33,773 nucleotides of DNA from Vicinamibacteria bacterium (GCA_017990495.1 JAGNNV010000010.1:3651-37423), one strand, 5' to 3'; positions 26,213-33,092 are shown, counted from the stretch's first letter. The notes: generated from the sequence alone by a model not told the origin. Program-made: numbers and translations.

Positions 26213-27186
26213 AGGCGTTTCTCCCCAACCGCTTTATCGATGAGCGTCTTTGTCTCCGCGTCCGGTATCCAAGCTTGGTCAAGGACGTGGGTGAAACGCA
26301 GCCGATCAATCAGGATGGTATTCGCCGAGCGGGTCAACGAGTCGAACCACTTCCCATCGGAATTACGGAAAGCCTGAGGAATGAAGCAGAGGCTGTTGAT
26401 GCCATCGATGTTCAGAACGGCTGAGATGTTGCCCGGCGACACCGTGTTCTGCTTCATGGGCCACTCGTCCGGCGAACATGCTGCCTGACCGAAATAGGTC
26501 GGGAATGCACCTTCGGGGTCAAGCGTGCCGAACGGCGTCCATGCGACCAGATCGATGCCCAGATCGCCCGTCTTCCGCCTATTCAGGCTCACCTCATTGC
26601 CGGCTGTGGGCTGGACCTTTAGGTCGGCCGCCAGCTTCGTGATTCGCTCCCCGATGTTCCCTTGATAGTCAGCGTCCGCGGCGCCGAATCGTCGCACTTG
26701 AGACGTTCCGGGAAGGAGCCGAGCGAGCACGGTCTTGCTCAGAGCCTCGAACCCACCTGTGAAGAGGTGATGCCTGGACTTACTGATCTGTTGGAGGTTG
26801 GCGGCCAGGAGGCAGAACACGTACAGGTCGTGGCGGGGTTCTAGGGGCTGCCGAACCTGCAGGTCGTTGTGTCGGATTTCGAATGGGTAGCTGGCTCCCC
26901 AAAAATTAGCTCGTGATCGAAGGAAACTGAACACGTCTGCCGTCCACGCGGCGCACTCGTCGGAGCCCTCGGCCGCTGATTCATGTTCGTCCCGGTTGCT
27001 CGTTCCGGAGTCCTTCCGCTCGTCAGCGAGGTCCGCGCGGGCGACCAGACCATCCTGAGCCACTAGGGCCCGGAGTTCCACGAAGTCGGCCCAGCGGTAG
27101 GTGTCCGTTATGTCCGGGCGACGACCGGAGAGCGTCACGATCGTTGAGGGTGCCTCGGCTTTAGTCTTAGTCTTCTTGGCCGCCAC
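26203..27186 (-). CDS. Candidate PD-(D/E)XK-type restriction endonuclease-like protein
   Basis: The product is 327 residues from GTG 27186 (an in-frame GTG at 27240 would give 345). The core feature is IGERITKLAADL (178-189), GDLGIDLVAWTPFG (207-220) and YFGQAACSPDEWPMK (231-245). This follows the E ... D-x-W ... Q-x-x-(C) ... K pattern of diverged PD-(D/E)XK nucleases in which Q replaces the second acidic residue. The N-terminal half is helical with a WGASYPFEI segment. It is encoded between a ParB-like gene (20-bp overlap) and a C5 methyltransferase (10-bp overlap), which supports a restriction role. The nuclease assignment is an inference from motif spacing and context; no named family is recognised. 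Confidence 0.7.
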   Translation of the reverse strand: MAAKKTKTKAEAPSTIVTLSGRRPDITDTYRWADFVELRALVAQDGLVARADLADERKDSGTSNRDEHESAAEGSDECAAWTADVFSFLRSRANFWGASYPFEIRHNDLQVRQPLEPRHDLYVFCLLAANLQQISKSRHHLFTGGFEALSKTVLARLLPGTSQVRRFGAADADYQGNIGERITKLAADLKVQPTAGNEVSLNRRKTGDLGIDLVAWTPFGTLDPEGAFPTYFGQAACSPDEWPMKQNTVSPGNISAVLNIDGINSLCFIPQAFRNSDGKWFDSLTRSANTILIDRLRFTHVLDQAWIPDAETKTLIDKAVGEKRLWH

Positions 27187-28234
27187 GTACCCACCGAAGG
27201 ATGTTCTTCGCCAAGTCTTGGATCTCGATGAGGTGATCACGCATGCCCTCGGGTCCCTTCCCCTTTACTGAAGGCGTCACTTGGTTTGCACGGTGCAGCT
27301 TCTCCTTCGCCTCGCTCACCAGCTTGAGCAGCACCGTCTCAGGATGACTCGTGTACTCTGCCGCAACATCGATGGTGGCACCCTTCCGGAGCTGTTCGAG
27401 GGCACGCTTCGTCCTGACGATGCTCGCGAGTTCCTTCAGTTTTCTCGACTCGCCCAGCCTTGTCGTCCCCGAGGGAAGAGGCTGGAACAGGATCTCGAGC
27501 AGCTCGCGCGCTTCCGTTGGCTCCAGACCGGTTGCGCTAGTGTCGGTTGCGCCGTTCGTCAGCCCGATGAAGGCCGCGATCGCGTCGTAAGAAAGCGCCG
27601 TGGTCAGAAGAGAGAAATTGTCTTCGGCGTTGGCTTTCGTGGGCCCGTCTAGCTGAATGCGATCAAAGATCGCGAGCCCCGTGAGAAGCCTGGCGACGTA
27701 GTCTCGCTTGCTTCCAATCTGCCGGGCCAGCTTGGCGCAGACAATCGGGGTTGCCTTGCTCGTGCCCAGGAGTGTGCGGAGGTATCGCGCCTTCGCGAGC
27801 GGACTCCATTCCTTGACACCCGTGATGTGTCGGTATCCCAGGTAGAGGAGGACGTCGTCTCGATCCTGGAAGACGACAGCTGGAAGCCTCTTCGGCTTGT
27901 GCTTGGCGTCGTCGGCGATCTGACGCACCGAATCCTTTCGGATTGGCGCGAGGTCGGGATCGTTCAAGAGCCGCACGGCTGCTAAGCGCCTGTTTCCCTC
28001 GACGACGGTCCAGCCACCGCCTTTCCGAGCGACCACAAGCAAAGGCTCGCCCGAGAAGTAGTCCTGTTCACCTATCGCGGCCATCAGCTCAAGGAGGGTC
28101 TCCTCGCGAAGCAGCCAGTCGAAGACCTCGCCCTCGGCCGCGCCATTCACGGCATCCGGAAGGCGGGGGTTCTTCGGATCGAAATGGAGCTCCTTTAGGG
28201 GAACGTCATTGATCTTGGAAGCACCGGCAGCCAT
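27167..28234 (-). CDS. ParB/Srx-fold domain protein, first gene of the methyltransferase operon
   Basis: The protein has 355 residues. The N-terminal ParB-like domain has LHFDPKNPRLP (16-26), GEPLLVVARKGGGWTVVEG (62-80) and the nucleotide-binding-like box EGNRRLAAVRLL (79-90). This box is the counterpart of the GERRxRA motif of ParB and marks the 'EGNRRLAA' group seen near DNA-modification and defence genes. The middle (about 140-190, WSPLAKARYLRTLLG to DYVARLLTG) resembles the ParB helix-turn-helix. The C-terminal half is helical and unfamiliar. Such proteins may bind or hydrolyse CTP/ATP and recognise DNA. ATG 28234 lies only about 7 nt past the predicted transcription start with no ribosome site, so translation would be nearly leaderless. 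Confidence 0.85.
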   Translation of the reverse strand: MAAGASKINDVPLKELHFDPKNPRLPDAVNGAAEGEVFDWLLREETLLELMAAIGEQDYFSGEPLLVVARKGGGWTVVEGNRRLAAVRLLNDPDLAPIRKDSVRQIADDAKHKPKRLPAVVFQDRDDVLLYLGYRHITGVKEWSPLAKARYLRTLLGTSKATPIVCAKLARQIGSKRDYVARLLTGLAIFDRIQLDGPTKANAEDNFSLLTTALSYDAIAAFIGLTNGATDTSATGLEPTEARELLEILFQPLPSGTTRLGESRKLKELASIVRTKRALEQLRKGATIDVAAEYTSHPETVLLKLVSEAKEKLHRANQVTPSVKGKGPEGMRDHLIEIQDLAKNILRWVRGGQED

Positions 28235-28247
28235 GTTGCGATTTCGA

Positions 28248-28274
28248 AGTATAGGCGACGTCCTCTGGGTGCAA
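28248..28274 (-). promoter_or_regulatory. Promoter of the ParB-like / nuclease / methyltransferase operon
   Basis: On the minus strand TATACT (28248-28253) is a five-of-six -10. TTGCAC (28269-28274) could be the -35 with a short 15-nt spacer, or ACTTGC two bases upstream with 17 nt. Transcription would start near 28241, about 7 nt before the ATG. Confidence 0.55.
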
Positions 28275-28282
28275 GTCGCCTA
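28252..28282. promoter_or_regulatory. Inverted repeat overlapping the operon promoter (candidate operator)
   Basis: TAGGCGAC (28252-28259) and GTCGCCTA (28275-28282) are perfect 8-bp arms 15 bp apart. They cover the -10 edge and the -35 of the promoter, so a bound protein would block RNA polymerase. Restriction-modification operons often regulate themselves in this way; the ParB-like protein or the methyltransferase is the candidate binder. Confidence 0.55.
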
Positions 28283-28922
28283 GGCCCCGTTCGGGAGTCC
28301 CGCTCAGCGAACAGGTCCTTCGGGATCGACGCTGGCCTCTCTCGCCGAAGACGTCCGGGAAGCGAAGGTTCATGCGCTTCCGAAAGCGCTTGTCCGGGAA
28401 CCCGCCCGACAGCCCGTGTCCGCCGGCAGAGTAGGACCCATTCCGCGCACAACGTCGGTAGCCTCGCGCGGTGCCGCTGCTCTCCGACGACCAGGCCGAT
28501 TGTCCCGTCCGCAGCGTCCGCAAGGGGCATGATCTGAAGTGGAGCAAGGAATGGCGCGAGTGTTGTTCAATCCGCGCCGGTTCTTGTCGGGAATTCGCGC
28601 GACGGTACGCCGCTTTTACGGGCTTCTTGCCGTATCCCTGGTGGTGACGGTGCCGGTCGGGCACTTTGGCCAGGCGCGTGTGAAGCAGGCCAACGATCCG
28701 CCACGCGACCGATGCGAGCAGTTCTGCGAGATCGAGATGGGCCTTGAGATCCTGAAACGCCGAAGAGAAGCGCCTGTCCTTGGTCGCGATGGGCCCGAGT
28801 ACGCGGCCTGGGCCGTGCCTCACCCGAGACAGGCCCACAGGGTCCCTCGGGAGAGCGTGGTGGCGGCGGGGTGAGGTGCATGATTCAACCCTGGATACCA
28901 GTGCCCAAAAAATGCCACCCCA

Positions 28923-28947
28923 TTGGCGCAGCAAAGCTGCGCGCCAA
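28923..28947. repeat. Strong hairpin: TTGGC-GCAGC-AAA-GCTGC-GCCAA
   Basis: Two perfect 5-bp stems stacked with a 2-nt bulge (GC at 28941-28942) and an AAA loop. It is in the gene-free stretch upstream of the S23 operon. Confidence 0.55.
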
Positions 28948-29314
28948 CTGCTTCGCAGGATCCGCTTCGATGCTGAGGAGCGGGCGGTTCGGTGAGCGGG
29001 AGGTCGCACACGCGTGGTTTGGGGTTGCGCCGTCTCTTATGGCCTTTGAACTTTGGGTTCTGGATTCGCGCGATCGTTCGAATCCGCGGTCGCGGCCCGA
29101 CGCGGCCGAATGCTCGGCGCAGATCAGCGGGGCTGCTGAGGACGACGTGCGGATGAGCCTGTCCGCAGGCGGGAGTGGCCTGCTTGGAATCGTCGACTTC
29201 ACTACGTCCCGCGTCAAGGCTGCTACTCGAAGCGTCGACGACGAGGTCGGCGACGATGCGCCCGTGAAACGAGTTCCGCCAGTTCGTCTTGCCGGGCAGT
29301 CGCTTCGCTCCGCA

Positions 29315-29335
29315 CTTTTTTGCTGCGCAAAAAAG
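29315..29335. repeat. Perfect 9-bp inverted repeat with T6/A6 arms
   Basis: CTTTTTTGC (29315-29323), loop TGC, GCAAAAAAG (29327-29335). The T6 run could serve as the U-tract of a terminator on one strand and the A6 as its partner, but no gene ends just before it. It is about 80 bp upstream of the S23 operon. Confidence 0.55.
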
Positions 29336-29380
29336 CCCTCGGGCCTTGACTCAGTCCTTCGTGAAGTCGTGATGGGAGGG

Positions 29381-29402
29381 CGCAGGCCACTTTCGGCCTG
29401 CG
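29381..29402 (+). repeat. Perfect 8-bp stem hairpin just upstream of the S23 operon
   Basis: CGCAGGCC (29381-29388), loop ACTTTC, GGCCTGCG (29395-29402). It ends directly before the ribosome site GGAAAGG of the 29418 gene, so in the transcript it could sit beside, and influence, the ribosome-binding region. Confidence 0.5.
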
Positions 29403-29417
29403 GAAAGGCAACCTCTC

Positions 29418-29963
29418 ATGTTTACGTCCACCACACAGCCCCGCAACGCCAGCCCCGAGCCCAACCCGCGTCCGTCGGTTCCGGAATGTTTCGGTCTTCG
29501 CGTTCGCGTGGCTCTCAGTACTACGCAGCAGTGCCTGTTCGGCGGCGACGGCCCGTCTGTTCTGACACGCCTGGCAGAGCGGCTCTGCATCGAAGTCGCA
29601 CGGATCGTCGTTCGAGACTTTCGGATTCACTCGCAGCTGGAGCGGACGATTCCAGCCGTGCTTCGGAACGTTCGTTTGAGCTTCTGGTCCTGCGCCCGTC
29701 GGGCAGCGCTGGATGCTGCATCGGCTCTGGCGTCTGGGGCGAAGCGTCGGGTCGTCCAGTCCGATCTGGCGATTCAGGCAGCGAATCTCGCTCTACGCAT
29801 CGCGGAACTCTGCGAGCAGTGCGAGCAGAAGGTTCGCCAGGAGCGTCTGGTGGCGGAGAGCTATCAGCGCACCGTGCGCTCGGAATACGCAGGGACGCAC
29901 CGGGAGCGCGAACGTCGGGCGCAGGAAGCTCGCCGTCGGGCCGAAGCGGAGGAATCGCTCTAA
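29418..29963 (+). CDS. Unknown helical protein, first gene of the S23 operon
   Basis: The 181-residue product begins at ATG 29418 with GGAAAGG about 8 nt upstream. After an unstructured N-terminus (to about residue 28), residues 30-150 are almost wholly helical (LTRLAERLCIEVARIVVRDF, SDLAIQAANLALRIAELCEQ), and the tail is a charged, Arg/Glu-rich helix (HRERERRAQEARRRAEAEES). No membrane segment, no recognised family. Its TAA overlaps the ATG of the four-helix-bundle gene by one base (TAATG), so the two are translationally coupled and may form a complex. Confidence 0.6.
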   Translation: MFTSTTQPRNASPEPNPRPSVPECFGLRVRVALSTTQQCLFGGDGPSVLTRLAERLCIEVARIVVRDFRIHSQLERTIPAVLRNVRLSFWSCARRAALDAASALASGAKRRVVQSDLAIQAANLALRIAELCEQCEQKVRQERLVAESYQRTVRSEYAGTHRERERRAQEARRRAEAEESL

Positions 29964-30460
29964 TGAGCGCGGAACACATGGTTCTGCAGGCCGGGGCATC
30001 CGCCCCGGCCGTTTCGCCGCTTCGTCCTGGTGCTGAGCTCGCGGCAGTCCTCGCCGGTTCGGTAGCGGTCGAGCCCGCTGCTCGCGAGGACGAGATCGTT
30101 CTCGATGCCGAGAAACTCGAGGTCTATGCCCTGGCGTTGGAGCTTCACGCTTTCGCCGCGTCGAAGGTGCCGACGTTGAGCCGGGTGCTCAAGGACCAGC
30201 TGGAGCGCGCTAGCCTCAGCGTCGTTTTGAACATCGCGGAAGGCGGGGGCCGTCGGAGCCGCAAGGACAAGTCTCGGCACTACACGTACGCTCGTGGCAG
30301 CGCGACCGAAGTTGCGGCTTGCTTCGACGTGCTGAAGATCCGCAAGCTGGCTCCGGCTTCGGAATGCGCTCGTGGTCGCAGCCTTGCGATTCGCGTGGTG
30401 CAGATGCTCACAAAGCTGTGTGCGTCGCTTCAGCCGAAGTCAACGGAGGAGGCCGCTTGA
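29963..30460 (+). CDS. S23-type four-helix-bundle protein
   Basis: The product has 165 residues. Residues 50-130 carry the family pattern of the 23S rRNA intervening-sequence (S23) four-helix-bundle proteins: LEVYALALELHAFAASKVP, DQLERASLSVVLNIAEGGGRRS (78-99) and SRHYTYARGSATEVAACFDVL. The NIAEG...RRSRKDK motif (90-103) is the signature. These proteins occur in 23S rRNA intervening sequences and as stand-alone genes of unknown role, and they share a fold with the Avd accessory protein of diversity-generating retroelements; no reverse transcriptase is present here. GGAGGA lies about 8 nt before the ATG within the upstream gene. Its stop (TGA 30458-30460) overlaps a TTG start of the orphan RHS frame. 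Confidence 0.85.
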   Translation: MSAEHMVLQAGASAPAVSPLRPGAELAAVLAGSVAVEPAAREDEIVLDAEKLEVYALALELHAFAASKVPTLSRVLKDQLERASLSVVLNIAEGGGRRSRKDKSRHYTYARGSATEVAACFDVLKIRKLAPASECARGRSLAIRVVQMLTKLCASLQPKSTEEAA

Positions 30461-32451
30461 GCCTCACGCAGTTCTGTTTCAGCGTTCGCCAGGCTGATGC
30501 AGGACTGCGTTCGTCTCAGAAGAAGGTGGCGGTCGGCAGGCGTCGGATGTTGGCCGACCGCGTTCGTGGTCACTCCGGCCTTCGGCCGGTACGGCGACGG
30601 ACGGGTCACGGGTCACGTTTCACGGCCGAGGTGGCGGGGCTGGTGACTTCGCCTTCGGCTTCGTCAGCCAGCCCCACCCTCGGGGGTATTCTCACCAGCG
30701 TGACGTACAACGCCCTCGGAGCCCCGCTGGTGCAGACGAACGCGAACGGCACGACCACCACGAAGACGTACGACGCGAATCGGTTCTGGTTGACCGACAT
30801 CGACACGTCCGCGCCGTCGTTGACGCTTCAGAATCTCCACTACACGCTGAACGATGCGGGCATGGCCACGGCCGTGGATTCCGATGTGACGAACGAGTCC
30901 TGGGCCTACGCCTACGATGAGCTGAACCGCCTGACCTCGTCGACGAACGGCGTGGGCGCGAACGACCAGTCGTGGACCTACGACGCCATCGGCCGCTTCA
31001 TTACGAACTCGCGCGTCGGCTCGGCGTTCAACTACCCGGGTGTGGGCAATGCCCGTCCGCACGCTCCCACCCAGATCTCGGGCGGTCCGCTTGGCCTTCT
31101 GAACTTCGCCTATGACGCGAACGGGAACATGCAGTCCGGGAACGGCCGGTCGATGAGCTGGAACCCGGAGAACATGATCACGCAGGTGGTCGCGAACTCT
31201 CGGACCACCACGTTCACCTACGGCCCGGATGGCGACCGAATCAAGAAGGCGGAAGGCAGCACGGTGATGCGGTACCCGTTCGGTGACGACTACGAGATCG
31301 CCACGGACGGGACGGTGACGAAGTACTTCAACGCGGGCTTCGGTCCGATCGCGAAGAAGGTGGGCGGCACGCTCTACTGGCTGCATACCGACCGCCTGGG
31401 CTCGATCAACGCCACGACGGACGACACGGGCGCCCAGGTTCTGCGGCGTTCGTTCCGGAGCTACGGTGAGTTGCTCGGGCAGACGGGAACCCACGCGGAG
31501 TCGCTGGGCTACATCGGTCAGCGGACGGATGCGGAGACCGCCAACGGCACGACGGACGACAAGGGGCTCACGTACCTACATGCTCGTTACTACGACTCCG
31601 CTCTTGGGATCTTCTTGAGCCCGGATCCGATCAGCGCTGATATCAACACGTACCGTTACACCAGCGGCGATCCTGTCAACCGAAAGGACCCAACTGGCCT
31701 ACACGAGAACTGCTTCGAGGTCGAAGGTGAGGATGGAAAGCCAGCGACGCTGTGCGTCACAGTTGGCGAGAACGTGGAGGTAGACGCCGACCTGCGAAAC
31801 GCAGGGGTTGGACCGGCGTGGGGCCCATGCGGGCTCTTCTGCCAACAGGCACTCATCAATCTGGGGGGACTGATCAACCCCAACAACCCTGCCGTCCAAC
31901 AATGCCTCATCAATGGGATCTGCGATGCCGACCCCCCGGCGGGGCCGGGACCGGGGTCAGGGCCGGGACCAGGGCCGGGACCAGGGCCAGGACCGGGACC
32001 GGGACCGGGCACCGGAGCCGGAAGTGGGACTGGGACAGGGAACCCGGATCCGTCCGACAATCCCACGGAGCGTTCTCGCCCCGAGCCGCCACGCGGGGCG
32101 ACTCGCTACCCGGGATGTCAAACGTTTAGCAGTCGTCTTGCCGAGAATTTCAGCCGGACCAACCAGTGGGGCGGTCTCACGATCGGTCCGACAGGGTTCA
32201 CTTTTTTGGCAGGACTCACCGGAGCATCCCGCCGGTTTGTCGGCGCTCCCAGCGTGTTCGGTGCCGTGAGTGCCGCACGCAATGCCACGCTCTTTACCGG
32301 AGGTGCGGTTTATGCCACGACCGGCCAAGCCCTCGCGGCCGCAGTGGGTACCGCCGCATTCAACACCATGGCGGTTACGGCGGCGCTTGAGATCGGCGTC
32401 CTTGCGGGGTCGGCGATGAACGCTGGGTTTCACATTGCAACCTGTGGTTGA
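30457..32451 (+). CDS. Orphan RHS fragment with alternative C-terminal tip 2
   Basis: The frame encodes 664 residues from TTG 30457, which overlaps the S23 stop as TTGA and has GGAGGAGG about 5 nt upstream, so it may be translated. Residues 1-79 look like translated non-coding DNA. From about residue 80 (nt 30696) the protein repeats the RHS shell of the main gene exactly. The core HARYYDSALGIFLSPDP (about 373-389) and the canonical NRKDPTGL follow. The tip has a Gly-Pro linker (about 490-530) and a hydrophobic, glycine/alanine-rich C-terminus (GTAAFNTMAVTAALEIGVLA), suggesting membrane insertion rather than an enzyme. It lacks a signal peptide and the SpvB and FG-GAP parts, so it is probably a displaced tip that could be reactivated by recombination, and may equally be a pseudogene. 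Confidence 0.7.
   Translation: MSLTQFCFSVRQADAGLRSSQKKVAVGRRRMLADRVRGHSGLRPVRRRTGHGSRFTAEVAGLVTSPSASSASPTLGGILTSVTYNALGAPLVQTNANGTTTTKTYDANRFWLTDIDTSAPSLTLQNLHYTLNDAGMATAVDSDVTNESWAYAYDELNRLTSSTNGVGANDQSWTYDAIGRFITNSRVGSAFNYPGVGNARPHAPTQISGGPLGLLNFAYDANGNMQSGNGRSMSWNPENMITQVVANSRTTTFTYGPDGDRIKKAEGSTVMRYPFGDDYEIATDGTVTKYFNAGFGPIAKKVGGTLYWLHTDRLGSINATTDDTGAQVLRRSFRSYGELLGQTGTHAESLGYIGQRTDAETANGTTDDKGLTYLHARYYDSALGIFLSPDPISADINTYRYTSGDPVNRKDPTGLHENCFEVEGEDGKPATLCVTVGENVEVDADLRNAGVGPAWGPCGLFCQQALINLGGLINPNNPAVQQCLINGICDADPPAGPGPGSGPGPGPGPGPGPGPGPGTGAGSGTGTGNPDPSDNPTERSRPEPPRGATRYPGCQTFSSRLAENFSRTNQWGGLTIGPTGFTFLAGLTGASRRFVGAPSVFGAVSAARNATLFTGGAVYATTGQALAAAVGTAAFNTMAVTAALEIGVLAGSAMNAGFHIATCG
30531..30675. 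repeat. Cluster of three hairpins at the left junction of RHS copy 2
   Basis: GGTCGGC/GCCGACC (30531-30537, 30553-30559), CCGGCC-TTC-GGCCGG (30575-30589), and a 12-bp stem with one bulge, GGGGCTGGTGAC (30636-30647) against GTCAGCCAGCCCC (30663-30675). A tandem GGTCACG pair lies near 30605-30617. The cluster ends about 20 bp before the duplicated RHS sequence begins. Confidence 0.55.
30696..31541 (+). repeat. RHS-core direct repeat, copy 2 (846 bp)
   Basis: Identical by eye to 22240-23085 over all 846 positions. It begins abruptly after unrelated, hairpin-rich sequence. The first difference at the right is C at 31542 against G at 23086, after which synonymous changes accumulate and then the tips diverge. 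Confidence 0.95.
31941..32040 (+). repeat. Gly-Pro linker repeat inside tip 2
   Basis: Imperfect tandem six-base units of the form GG(N)CC(N), read as GPGPGPG and then GTGAGSGTGTG. It is a flexible linker between the RHS core region and the hydrophobic tip domain, and replication slippage there is likely. Confidence 0.8.
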
Positions 32452-32680
32452 TAGTCGCGACTCAAGGCTGGCCCTGCGTCTTGCCGTCATTGTGTGGCTC
32501 CTGTGTTGGGGGCTCTTGCTCTACCCGTTTGACTGGAGCGCCTTTATGGCTTTACTGGATGTGAAAGGACAGCCTTGGCGGGGTCTCGCAGCGGTCGTTC
32601 TCAGCTTGTTTGCGCCGGATTGGGAGGACTTGCAGAAGGCAATCGGTTGGCGAGTCCGTGGCGAGCGTCGCGATGGCTGA
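32435..32680 (+). CDS. Small membrane protein, candidate immunity protein for tip 2
   Basis: The product has 81 residues from TTG 32435, overlapping the orphan RHS stop by 17 bp; GTG 32444 is an alternative (78 residues). One strong helix (LALRLAVIVWLLCWGLLLYPF, about 12-32) and a weaker second (WRGLAAVVLSLFA, about 48-60) are followed by a basic C-terminus. No family recognised. A small membrane protein directly behind a hydrophobic RHS tip fits the immunity-to-membrane-effector arrangement. It overlaps the next gene by 8 bp. Confidence 0.5.
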   Translation: MQPVVDSRDSRLALRLAVIVWLLCWGLLLYPFDWSAFMALLDVKGQPWRGLAAVVLSLFAPDWEDLQKAIGWRVRGERRDG

Positions 32681-33071
32681 GGGTTCCTTCTGGAGTCGCT
32701 CTGGGCAGTCGCGGCGCCTATGGGCTTGGTTCGCATGTGTTCCACTGTGCGGTGGTGTGATGATGGTGACCGGCCTTCGCGCGCCTTCTGCAACCAACAA
32801 TACGATGCTGCTTATCGTTGTGGGTGCTCTTGTGATTCTCGGTGCGGTCGCCGCAGGTTGCGTGACATTACGATGTCGCGGTTGCCGGGCTAGGGTCGCG
32901 ATGCTGATTCTGCGCACCGCTGCCGCAGGAGACTGGCTCGGACGAATCCTCATGTTGCAGGTTTGCCCGGTCTGCGGTTCCGATGGTGTGTGGCCCGGAC
33001 CAAGCCACGGGCCAGCCCTCGGACCAGATGGAACTGGTGAGGAGGGCTCGTTTCGGGAGCCGTCGTCTTGA
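32673..33071 (+). CDS. Membrane protein with CxxC zinc-ribbon-like pairs
   Basis: The product has 132 residues from ATG 32673, which overlaps the previous stop by 8 bp. Two hydrophobic helices (LWAWFACVPLCGGVMMVTG, about 16-34, and MLLIVVGALVILGAVAAGCV, about 45-64) are followed by CRGCRARVAMLILRTA and LQVCPVCGSD: two CxxC pairs about 27 residues apart, as in a zinc ribbon. This layout (two helices, then paired CxxC) occurs in small orphan proteins near polymorphic toxins, so it may be a second immunity-type protein for tip 2. The coding end overlaps the 51-bp repeat copy B. No enzymatic function is visible. Confidence 0.55.
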   Translation: MAEGSFWSRSGQSRRLWAWFACVPLCGGVMMVTGLRAPSATNNTMLLIVVGALVILGAVAAGCVTLRCRGCRARVAMLILRTAAAGDWLGRILMLQVCPVCGSDGVWPGPSHGPALGPDGTGEEGSFREPSS

Positions 33072-33092
33072 GGCCACCGCGGCGGCCGATAG
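33042..33092. repeat. 51-bp module-boundary repeat, copy B
   Basis: It matches copy A (25191-25241) at 45 of 51 positions with the hairpin arms GGCTC/GAGCC conserved. It covers the last codons of the CxxC membrane protein and the following bases, just before the transposase remnant. Confidence 0.7.

Larger units (their letters stand above)
28283..29417. other. 1.1-kb stretch without a convincing gene; hairpin-rich at the right end
   Basis: Open frames exist on both strands (for example 28539-28874 plus, 28206-29009 minus) but none shows a family motif, a ribosome site or natural protein composition; I regard them as chance frames in GC-rich DNA or as gene remains. The right third holds three strong perfect hairpins listed separately. 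This is probably debris between the modification operon and the S23 operon, or the left flank of a small mobile unit carrying the S23 gene. Confidence 0.5.

Noticed and set aside
28206-29009. 267-codon minus-strand frame and a 111-codon plus-strand frame at 28539-28874
   Set aside because: Neither has a ribosome site, domain motif or natural composition; the first also overlaps the operon promoter.
29418-30460. Diversity-generating retroelement, because the four-helix-bundle protein resembles Avd
   Set aside because: No reverse transcriptase and no adenine-variable template/variable repeat pair were found; the NIAEG...RRSRK motif fits S23 proteins better.
31941-32040. CRISPR-like array in tip 2
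   Set aside because: The repeat is a six-base in-frame Gly-Pro coding repeat with no spacers.
25191-33092. Integron attC sites for the two 51-bp repeats
   Set aside because: No paired RYYYAAC/GTTRRRY core sites flank the hairpin, and no integrase is present.
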